NCBI RefSeq assembly: GCF_963455295.1
Contig: NZ_OY734020.1
Span: 2,480,001 to 2,544,000, forward strand
Reading direction: 5' to 3'
Source of the DNA: Candidatus Thiodiazotropha sp. CDECU1
GTDB taxonomy: Bacteria > Pseudomonadota > Gammaproteobacteria > Chromatiales > Chromatiaceae
Length of the DNA stretch: 64,000 bases
Shown here piece after piece: positions 40,496 through 48,022 of the stretch. Positions within the stretch are counted from its first letter, which is position 1. Every line of letters starts with the position of its first letter. Both the position numbers and the translations under genes were made by a program. Below the pieces are notes generated by a model. The model saw only the letters and a program-made list of their open reading frames with translations, was not told the DNA's origin and searched no databases.

Positions 40496-40549
40496 TAATA
40501 AACTAAAAAAACCAACCATGGAGTTGGTACGAGAAGAGACAACTTAAAT

Positions 40550-41647
40550 ATGTTCAGACTCGAAGTCCTCCCGGCACGTTACGGTGATTGTATCTGGCTC
40601 GAATATGGATCGAATCCGGTACGCCGGATGTTGATCGACGGTGGCGCACCCGGTGTCTATAAAAGAGCACTCAAACCCAGACTGCAGCAGCTGACGGATG
40701 CAGAGCGTGAGTTCGAATTGCTGGTCGTCACCCATGTGGACTATGACCACATCCGCGGCATCATCGAACTGGCCCAGGACGACACGCTTCCCTTCAAGGC
40801 CAGGGACATCTGGTTTAACGGCTATCGCCACCTCCCCGAACCCCCCGGCCCTAAAGTGCTTGCCGGCAAGCATGGGGAACTCCTCACGGACATCATCTTG
40901 AAGAATGGCCATAGCTGGAACAGCCATGGTTTCAATGGCGATGCGGTGGTCATTCCCGAATCCGGAGCACTTCCCCGGATCGAGTTCGACGACGGCCTGA
41001 CCATCACCCTGATGGGTCCCACGATTCCAATGCTGGCTGATCTGCGAAAGGATTGGGAGAAGTCGTGCCGGGATATCAATATCACCCCCCAAGAACTGGA
41101 GGAAGCCAGAGCAGAGGGACGCTTCGCCCTGTTAGGGGATGAAGAGCCCCCGCCGGAAATAAAACGCCCGGACATCGAGCAGCTGCTGAGGGAGGATTAT
41201 TCAGAGGATCATTCATCCGCCAATGGCAGCAGCATTGCTTTCCTCATTCAATATGGTGATTACCGGGTACTGCTTGCTGGTGATTCCCATCCCAGTACCC
41301 TGGTGGAATCGATCAAACGACTTGGCGAGCAGAAACTCAAACTCGACCTATGCAAGCTCCCCCACCACGGCAGCAGGGGCAGTGTAAGCAGCGAACTGAT
41401 ACAACACCTGGATTGCGAAAACTATATCTTCTCCAGCAACGGCGACCAATTTCAGCACCCCCATCCGGAGGCGGTTGCACGGGTGATCGAGTATGGTGGT
41501 GACAAGCCCAAACTGTGGTTCAACTATAGCAGTGATGAATCCCTCCTCTGGGATGATGAAAAACTGCGCAAGGCCTACGCTTTTGAGACCCATTATCCGA
41601 AACATGAGCAGGCCGGACTGTTGTTCGTAAAAGGGACTGACGAATGA
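40550..41647 (+). CDS. ComEC-like metallo-beta-lactamase hydrolase, gene 1 of the conflict operon
   Basis: 365 residues. Metallo-beta-lactamase fold: strand MFRLEVLPARYGDCIWLEY, DGG at about 30, and the metal motif T-H62-V-D64-Y-D66-H67, the H-x-D-x-D-H form found in ComEC-type DNase domains rather than H-x-H-x-D-H. Further ligands are D in LLAGDSHPS and H in KLPHHGSRGS near residues 245-280, followed by SSNGDQFQHPHPE. Cytoplasmic. Likely a phosphodiesterase acting on nucleic acid or a nucleotide signal. It overlaps the CHAT gene by four bases (ATGA), so the two are translationally coupled. Confidence 0.85.
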   Translation: MFRLEVLPARYGDCIWLEYGSNPVRRMLIDGGAPGVYKRALKPRLQQLTDAEREFELLVVTHVDYDHIRGIIELAQDDTLPFKARDIWFNGYRHLPEPPGPKVLAGKHGELLTDIILKNGHSWNSHGFNGDAVVIPESGALPRIEFDDGLTITLMGPTIPMLADLRKDWEKSCRDINITPQELEEARAEGRFALLGDEEPPPEIKRPDIEQLLREDYSEDHSSANGSSIAFLIQYGDYRVLLAGDSHPSTLVESIKRLGEQKLKLDLCKLPHHGSRGSVSSELIQHLDCENYIFSSNGDQFQHPHPEAVARVIEYGGDKPKLWFNYSSDESLLWDDEKLRKAYAFETHYPKHEQAGLLFVKGTDE

Positions 41648-43584
41648 AATCGATATTGGTCGAGTTCGCTCGATTCAAGAATTTGGGGACCGGGATTCTA
41701 CGGGATGGCGACGACTATTTGCGAAGCATCACGAGTCATCGTGTACATCAGGTTCGTATTCCCATCGATCAGAGACCTTTCAATCAGTTGATGAACAGCC
41801 TGCGCTATGTCTACAAGGATAGGCATGAATACGATGATGCTTTTCACAGTCTCTCCTCACTGGTAACCAATCTTCTGCGGCGCCAGGACTATATGGATGT
41901 AGGTGAGTTGCTTGATAGACTCAAATCCAGCCACGATGAGGGAAATGAGGCCTTGATACAGCATGTGGCTCAACTGCTGCAACAACACGATAAGGAGAGT
42001 TTGCTTGAGGAGGGTCCACTGCTTGAAGAGATCAAAAAGTATAACAATGAACTGCAACAGATCGATCTTGTAACCAATGCCGCAGAACTCTCGGCACTCC
42101 CCTTCGAGGCCGCAATGGCCGATGATGAGAAACCACTGTTTCTTAACGGCAAAGGCGTTGTACTTACCCGCCGCGTGCGTGGTGTATTCAGAGATTCCTC
42201 ACCGCACTGGCCTGCCACGCCAAAGGTTTTATTCATCTGGTCCGCGGCCGGTGGCAGCGTCCCCCACAAAAAACACAGGGAGGCACTACTGAATGCCCTT
42301 AAACCCTGGCTACCACCAAAAAATAGAGAAAAGGTCTTTGTTGAGATCGGCAATGCGAAATACAGTGATATAGAAAAGATAACCCACGAGGATGGATTCA
42401 CCCACTGTCATCTGTTGGCTCACGGACAGCAGATAGACAAGAAAAATGACCATCGATTCGGTATTGCTTTGAACCATCGTATCGAGGGTGCCGATGTGAT
42501 CACTCCCGATGACCTGTGCAAGGCCTTGGCGGGTATACGCTCCAGCGCCGTGGTGGTGACCCTGGCCGCATGCGATGCGGGTAACGAGACCGATGTCATC
42601 AATCCCGACAAAAGCCTGGCCCATCTACTCCATACCAGCGGTTTCCCCGTGGTGATCGCATCCCAGTTACCGTTGACAATGTTCGGTTCAGAAATCTTTA
42701 CCCGGCGTTTCTATGGGGAGCTGCTGAACGGTCTCGATGTACGCGAGGCACTCCACCATACCAGGGTGGAACTCTACGACAACCAGTCCAATGCGGGGCA
42801 CGATTGGGTCAGCCTGGTGGGTTATGTGCAGCTACCCGAGGGCTATAGCGATTTCCTCGAAGAGGTTCGGCTGAAATCCCATCTCAATTCACTGAAGAAC
42901 CTACGGGATCGGTCCGAGACATTGGCACAGAATGGCGCCAGTCGAGAGGAGTTTGAGACCATCGGGGCTGATCTGAAAAGAGAGATCGAGGCGCTGAATA
43001 AACTGCTCGCTCAGACCAAAGACAAGCGAGCCCTGGATGAGAATCGGGGCCTGCTGGGAAGCGCGGAAAAGAGACTGGCGGAGTTGCTCTTCAAGCACAT
43101 CGGTGATGACAGGGCCAAAGCAGCCTCCCGTGAGGCACTCAGTCGCGCCTCCAAATGGTATAAAGAAGCGTTCGATGCCAATCCCTCGCACCATTGGAGC
43201 GGTGTCCAGTACCTGGCCCTGCAGGCCGTGATGACTGGAAAACTCGATCGTAAAAAGTGGAAGACCGCCTACCGCGCCGCTGAGGTCGACCGGGTACGAC
43301 CGAATGAATATTGGGCTCAGGGCTCACTGACGGAACTCGCACTGTTGGGCAGACTCATCGGCGAGTCGACGGATGAACCAGCCGCAACCTATCTGCAAGA
43401 GATGAAGGATAACTTTGCTGTCGTGCAATCGGAAGATCCCGGGGCGGATAGCCCGTTCCTATCCACAGAACTGCAGCTGCGCCGTTATGTGGAGTGGTGG
43501 TTGCCGGCCAATGGATTCTTTGCCGATGATGCCGGGCTTGCCGATGAAGCCAGGGAGCTGATCCCTCTATGCTGTCAGGAATAG
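41644..43584 (+). CDS. CHAT-domain caspase-like protease, gene 2 of the conflict operon
   Basis: 646 residues. Residues about 1-185 are a helical region with no clear family; about 190-400 form the CHAT peptidase with catalytic H260 in HCHLLAHGQ and C310 in VTLAACDAGNE, plus SGFPVVIASQLPLTMFGSEIF, the usual motif after the cysteine. About 410-500 is a coiled coil, and 500-646 an alpha-helical region that may be TPR-like. CHAT proteases cut protein partners such as gasdermins or Csx30-type factors when triggered. Here the neighbours (MBL and TIR-DUF2235) are the natural partners; the cleavage target is not known. Confidence 0.9.
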   Translation: MKSILVEFARFKNLGTGILRDGDDYLRSITSHRVHQVRIPIDQRPFNQLMNSLRYVYKDRHEYDDAFHSLSSLVTNLLRRQDYMDVGELLDRLKSSHDEGNEALIQHVAQLLQQHDKESLLEEGPLLEEIKKYNNELQQIDLVTNAAELSALPFEAAMADDEKPLFLNGKGVVLTRRVRGVFRDSSPHWPATPKVLFIWSAAGGSVPHKKHREALLNALKPWLPPKNREKVFVEIGNAKYSDIEKITHEDGFTHCHLLAHGQQIDKKNDHRFGIALNHRIEGADVITPDDLCKALAGIRSSAVVVTLAACDAGNETDVINPDKSLAHLLHTSGFPVVIASQLPLTMFGSEIFTRRFYGELLNGLDVREALHHTRVELYDNQSNAGHDWVSLVGYVQLPEGYSDFLEEVRLKSHLNSLKNLRDRSETLAQNGASREEFETIGADLKREIEALNKLLAQTKDKRALDENRGLLGSAEKRLAELLFKHIGDDRAKAASREALSRASKWYKEAFDANPSHHWSGVQYLALQAVMTGKLDRKKWKTAYRAAEVDRVRPNEYWAQGSLTELALLGRLIGESTDEPAATYLQEMKDNFAVVQSEDPGADSPFLSTELQLRRYVEWWLPANGFFADDAGLADEARELIPLCCQE

Positions 43585-43605
43585 ATTGAATCTTAATAAA
43601 GTGAT

Positions 43606-45012
43606 ATGAATGATCGATCCAACAAGAATAACTATTCCTTTATCAGCTATTCGCGGCACGATCAGGATTTCGCCCGACGATTGGCGGGTGATCTGTCCGA
43701 ACGTGCTCATAACGTTTTTTTTGACCAGACCAGTATCCCTGCTGGTGAAGATTGGACCCGTTCGATCCAATCCGCTCTGGAGTCATGTTCACGGTTGATC
43801 CTGATACTCTCACCCCATGCCGTTGAATCGAAAAACGTGCTCGATGAAACACGCTATGCTCTAGACCATGGTAAATCGATATTTCTCGTGCTCTACCACG
43901 ATTGCAGTCTACCGTTCTGGTTGTGGCGTATCGAATATGTCGATTTCCAGAGTAGTTACGATAAGGCATTCACCAAGCTGTATGCCGAACTAAGCAATCA
44001 ACCTCGCACTGCCATACTACCGACTAAAATGGAAAGCGCTGCCATGGCGACGCCACGGCAGGCCTCCAGCCGGAACCTGGTTGTCTGCTTTGACTTTCAG
44101 CAATTTCCTACCTTTGAGTTAAACAGCAACGCTTATTACCTGACACGCATGGCTTACTCGGCGTCGGAGCGCCAGATTGTCTACTACGATCCAGGCGTTC
44201 AGATGCGTGAAGGTGCAGGATTTCTTTCCGCCTTGCGGCAGAACTTAAGGGCTGGTCTAAGGGTATGGACAAGACATGACATAGCGGATCATGTTGAGTA
44301 CGCATATAAATTTTTGATGGATAACTATCGAGAGGGCGACCGTCTATTCCTGTTTGGAAGCAGCGCAGGTGGTCCGATGGCGATTGCACTTGCGGAGATA
44401 CTCGAAACATTCGGCCTTCTGGATAAGGCCGGGACCATAGTTGTACCTTACGCGATCCATGGCATGGGCCGGGTCACTGACCTTGAAGCACAAGAGTTCA
44501 AATCGAGCCTATCTCGTGAGTGCCCGCCATACTTTATTGGTATGTGGGACTGTGTAAGGGTTATTGGAGCCTTTAGCCGGCGTCGGAACAATCCACAGCT
44601 GTCGGACAAGACTGTGTTTGGCTATCATGCGCTGGCCATCGATGAAACCCGCAAGTTCTTCCAGCCGGTGCTCTGGGACAACACTACCGCTCAGGGCCAG
44701 ACTCTGGAGCAAACTTGGTTCGCTGGCGTGCACGCTGACATAAGTGGCGGCTATCGTGAAAGAGGTCTGTCGGATATCCCACTGCAATGGATGTTGAACA
44801 AAGCCAATGACGCCGGCATGCTCATAGATCAAGAGCAGTATGAACGGCTTCAGCCCGACCCATTAACAAAGATGCATAATTCTAGAGTCGGAGCATTGCG
44901 TTTTTTCCCAAGCCACCCTCGCAAGATTCCAAAAGGTGCAATTTTGCATCCCAGTGTGGAGAAAAGAATACAGCAGTCTGACTATTCACCCAGTAACCTC
45001 AAAAAGATATGA
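43606..45012 (+). CDS. TIR domain fused to a DUF2235 lipase-like hydrolase, gene 3 of the conflict operon
   Basis: 468 residues, starting 22 bases after the CHAT gene. Residues about 8-130 are a TIR domain (YSFISYSRHDQDFARRL, VFFDQTSIPAGEDW, ILSPHAVES, with the candidate catalytic Glu in LDETRYAL). Residues about 148-450 are a DUF2235/Tle1-like alpha/beta hydrolase: VVCFDFQ, the nucleophile elbow G-S-S253-A-G and the WFAGVHAD378ISGGY motif that supplies the acid. TIR domains cleave NAD or bind nucleotide signals; DUF2235 relatives attack phospholipids. The fusion would suit a toxic effector that is released or activated by the CHAT protease. This is inference. Confidence 0.88.
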   Translation: MNDRSNKNNYSFISYSRHDQDFARRLAGDLSERAHNVFFDQTSIPAGEDWTRSIQSALESCSRLILILSPHAVESKNVLDETRYALDHGKSIFLVLYHDCSLPFWLWRIEYVDFQSSYDKAFTKLYAELSNQPRTAILPTKMESAAMATPRQASSRNLVVCFDFQQFPTFELNSNAYYLTRMAYSASERQIVYYDPGVQMREGAGFLSALRQNLRAGLRVWTRHDIADHVEYAYKFLMDNYREGDRLFLFGSSAGGPMAIALAEILETFGLLDKAGTIVVPYAIHGMGRVTDLEAQEFKSSLSRECPPYFIGMWDCVRVIGAFSRRRNNPQLSDKTVFGYHALAIDETRKFFQPVLWDNTTAQGQTLEQTWFAGVHADISGGYRERGLSDIPLQWMLNKANDAGMLIDQEQYERLQPDPLTKMHNSRVGALRFFPSHPRKIPKGAILHPSVEKRIQQSDYSPSNLKKI

Positions 45013-45084
45013 ATTGATGAGTTGAACAGTACACGAAATTAAAATAAATCCGATTTTACAGCATCAGCATTTTTCATTCCTACT

Positions 45085-46236
45085 TCAACCCACTAAATAC
45101 CGATCCAACCCCTTCACCCAACTATTCCTCAACAGGTAACTACTTCGATTGCTGCGCCGCGCCCGCTGCCCATTCAAGGTGACCGAAACCGGTTGCCGTT
45201 CGAGAATGCACAAGCGGCGACTCAGACAGTCGGCACGCCAGCGCGGGCTGGCCTTTTTCGCCCGCTCCTCCACCGCAATCCGGGTCAGGGCGAACTCATC
45301 TTCTGGCTGCTCCCTGACGACACGACGCTTGATGGCGGTGTATGCTTTCTTCAGGCTCCCCTGCTGCACGCCCATGTCGTAGAGGGCGGCGAGGCAGCGC
45401 AGGTTGCGGATCTTCACCGGAGAGACGCCATGCAGAAAGGCGAGTGCGGACATCAGCAGTTTGCCGTACTTGTCATAGGCGTAGCGCAACATCACCTGGC
45501 GGAACACCGGCTCTCGGCCAACCGCTTGCAGATAGCCCTTCCAGGGTTGGGCAAAACCGTGTTTACCGGAACCCAGGCTGAGGTCGTCCGCCCAGGCCAC
45601 GGCCTTGCTTCTGGAGCCATCGAGCACCTTCCAAAAGGCGATGTAGTCTTGTGGATCAGCAAAACAGCGCCGTAATCGGGATTCATCCTCGCCACGAAAG
45701 TATCTGAACAGCTCCTGCAGGGTGCCGGTTTTAAGATTGCACTGGATGGGTCCGAAGGAGAGACCGGCCTTGTCGAAATTGCCCGTCACCTGTTGGTAGG
45801 GATCACCGCTGGTCTCAAAGGCCGCGGTCACCTTCATCCCGCAGTCGAATGCGGTCTTGGGTGATATCTGTGGAAGTTTCGCGGGATCGGGCATCTCCAC
45901 ATAGAGTTGATCATCGAGGGGTTCACAGCGACTGAAGTAGCCCTGCCGGAGGAGTTTCATGGCCTGTTTGCGGAGATGCTCCGGATCGTCTGCCCCTATC
46001 ACAACATACAAGCCATCATCAGCCGGCTTGGGTATTGTGGCGGGCCGCCGGGGATCGATCTTGATGGATGCGGCAAGATTCTCGCGCAGAATCTGCAAGG
46101 CCGCCGCGAGCTCCCGATGCACACGCACCTTCCGGTTCGAGCGATAGAACTCTTTGAGGCGGAAGTTGGGTGTCACGCGGGCATTTGCACCACCCCCGAT
46201 GATGAAATCATTCTCTATTTGAACGCTACCGACCAT
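45085..46236 (-). CDS. Putative cell-wall hydrolase with M15-like and chitosanase/lysozyme-like parts
   Basis: 383 residues, no signal peptide. The start (NFRLKEFYRS ... VRVHRELAAALQILRENL) resembles the N-terminal region of M15 peptidases. The middle (VTAAFETSGDPYQQVTGNFDKAGLSFGPIQCNLKTGTLQELF) resembles glycoside hydrolases of the lysozyme/chitosanase superfamily, with the glutamate in AFETSG as candidate acid. Such proteins occur as secretion-system or phage-tail-like effectors and as endolysins. It is convergent with the TIR-DUF2235 gene. Domain calls are from motif resemblance and uncertain. Confidence 0.55.
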   Translation of the reverse strand: MVGSVQIENDFIIGGGANARVTPNFRLKEFYRSNRKVRVHRELAAALQILRENLAASIKIDPRRPATIPKPADDGLYVVIGADDPEHLRKQAMKLLRQGYFSRCEPLDDQLYVEMPDPAKLPQISPKTAFDCGMKVTAAFETSGDPYQQVTGNFDKAGLSFGPIQCNLKTGTLQELFRYFRGEDESRLRRCFADPQDYIAFWKVLDGSRSKAVAWADDLSLGSGKHGFAQPWKGYLQAVGREPVFRQVMLRYAYDKYGKLLMSALAFLHGVSPVKIRNLRCLAALYDMGVQQGSLKKAYTAIKRRVVREQPEDEFALTRIAVEERAKKASPRWRADCLSRRLCILERQPVSVTLNGQRARRSNRSSYLLRNSWVKGLDRYLVG

Positions 46237-46348
46237 GGTTATTCACCTGTTAACTCTATCCCGCCAGCACTGTCCTGCTGCTGTGGATGTGGATGACACA
46301 ATCACTAGCCAGGACCTCTTGCACGCTCACAGAGGATAATAAACCCGG

Positions 46349-46810
46349 CTAGCGATTGACGCTTGGATCGATGTGCCTGATCTCACTGAATCTTAGCAAA
46401 ACCCGCAATTGTCGCATCTGCTCCTCACTGATGGTTTCAGAGGTCAAAACCAGGGAGATAGGCAACCACCCGCGATCAAGGTCAAAGCGCATCACAACCA
46501 GCCAGGGTGTAACCAGGCTATCCTTGCGAATGCGCGCCATCTGTTTTCGGCCATCATCCATGATCAATCTTACCCTGCCCCCAGCTGCAAGCATCACTTT
46601 CATGATCGCTTTGCCTCTACCCCTGCGACCCTGTTGAAATGAGAAATAGCCATGCAGCGCCAATGCCGACAACAGTAACAGTTTCTGCCATAGGATCAGG
46701 GGCGCCAGGAGGGTCGTAAACAGGGCCAACAGATGGATAGTCACACGCCAGGCATGGAGATGTCTGGATGGCTTTGGTTGCAGGGTTATGGATTGGAGCG
46801 TCCCTGACAT
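46349..46810 (-). CDS. YgfX/CptA-like inner-membrane protein
   Basis: 153 residues from the ATG at 46810, behind a strong AAGGAGG site; the longer frame would run into the MITE and is unlikely. Two close membrane helices (about 27-65) are followed by a cytoplasmic beta domain (RVRLIMDDGRKQMARI ... PWLVVMRFDL ... QLRVLLRF), the pattern of YgfX. YgfX is usually encoded with SdhE; that partner is not adjacent here. The family is described as affecting cytoskeleton or flavinylation; a role here is not clear. Confidence 0.72.
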   Translation of the reverse strand: MSGTLQSITLQPKPSRHLHAWRVTIHLLALFTTLLAPLILWQKLLLLSALALHGYFSFQQGRRGRGKAIMKVMLAAGGRVRLIMDDGRKQMARIRKDSLVTPWLVVMRFDLDRGWLPISLVLTSETISEEQMRQLRVLLRFSEIRHIDPSVNR

Positions 46811-46850
46811 TGTGTACGCCTCCTTGCGCGATTTGGTCATCTGGCAGCTA

Positions 46851-47169
46851 GGGCCTGTTAACACTAATCCAATGCACTCTGTTGTGCCTGAAAAAACGCC
46901 AATCAAGGCGCACCCCAAGGGCACTTCCTTCGGGGCGCGAGGAGAGAAGTTTGGTCACTCCAAATGAACGACGAGCAACGCTGAGTGGCGCTTTTTCAGG
47001 CGCACCCCAAGGGCACTTCCTACGGGGCGCAACCCGAAGGGCTGGGGCTGTTTTTGCGCCCAGCGGCGTTATCATTCGCTCATGTAGCCGGGCTACACCA
47101 CGCTCATTCTGCCTTGCTGGGCGCAAAAACAGTCCCAGCAGAGTGCATTGGATTAGTGTTAACAGGCCC
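46851..47169. mobile_element. TA-flanked MITE, copy A
   Basis: 319 bases with perfect 31-base terminal inverted repeats beginning GGGCCTGTTAACACTAATCC, flanked by TA on both sides (46849-46850, 47170-47171), as expected for Tc1/mariner or IS630-type target choice. A second copy lies at 57943-58207. This copy carries two extra units of about 27 bases (after 46912 and near 47000), themselves nearly identical palindromes. The small frames inside it have no family features and are not called. Confidence 0.85.
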
Positions 47170-47251
47170 TAGTCTAACATTAACCTGCCGCCCCCGGTCC
47201 ACCCGCCGATTCTGGCCAGCGAACCAGGGTGATTACTTCAGCTCAGAGATA

Positions 47252-47836
47252 CTAGCGCAGTCGCTGCTGACGATGGGCAATCTGTGCGGCCCGAAACTCC
47301 TCCGGGGTCACAGCTCCATTGCCATCACTATCGATTGAAGCGAAGCTGGGCGCATTCGCCAGATTCCTCATCATATAGCCCTGACTGGCCCTTTCACTGA
47401 TCCGCTTTGCCCGCGCCTGTTGAAACTCATCCTGTTCCAATACACCATCTTTGTTCATATCGAAATCGCTGAATGCGGGCATATTTCGGCCACCCATGCC
47501 CATCCTGCCAGCTCTTGGTCCACCTCCACCCATCATGCGATTCTTGTGTTGACCGGCAAGCAGCTCCTTTTCAGACAGTTGACCATCATCATTGCTGTCA
47601 AAGCTACGAAATACCGGATTCGCCGCCCTGCCCATGGGATAACCCATTTGAGTCCGCAACACCCTCCTTTGAGCATGGGTCGACGCGAACTCCTGTTGAC
47701 TGATAAAACCGTTGTTATCGCTATCGAACACAGCAAATGGGATCGGTCCTGTTGCCGTCAGCTCTGTTTGCGCAACCAGAAACCCGGGGATTATTGACAA
47801 CAAACCCATTAGTATCGATCTCTCCAACTTCATCAT
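47252..47836 (-). CDS. Exported EF-hand protein with four calcium sites
   Basis: 194 residues with a signal peptide (about 1-23). Four EF-hand loops of 12 residues: DSDNNGFISQQE, DSNDDGQLSEKE, DMNKDGVLEQDE and DSDGNGAVTPEE, all with the required acidic residues. A Met/Gly/Arg-rich linker separates pairs two and three. Likely a periplasmic calcium binder or sensor. No partner is evident; flanked by MITE copy A and the GGDEF-EAL gene. Confidence 0.88.
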   Translation of the reverse strand: MMKLERSILMGLLSIIPGFLVAQTELTATGPIPFAVFDSDNNGFISQQEFASTHAQRRVLRTQMGYPMGRAANPVFRSFDSNDDGQLSEKELLAGQHKNRMMGGGGPRAGRMGMGGRNMPAFSDFDMNKDGVLEQDEFQQARAKRISERASQGYMMRNLANAPSFASIDSDGNGAVTPEEFRAAQIAHRQQRLR

Positions 47837-48022
47837 GACTGCAATCCTCTTTGATTCAGTACCTCGGCATCACTCCCGATGCCTTGCATCCGAGTCCAGC
47901 GCGGCCTCCATGCCACCCTCTATTATCAGTTTAGGCAGGCAAGATTAATTCAGGCTGAAAATCAGATCGATAGGAACAGGAACTGGTTAGAGAGGCAGGT
48001 ATGAATTCTACACATTGGTCGC

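Noticed and set aside
46882-47172. Small frames inside the MITE copies (also 57974-58210)
   Set aside because: They lie wholly in the repeat element and run into its terminal repeats.
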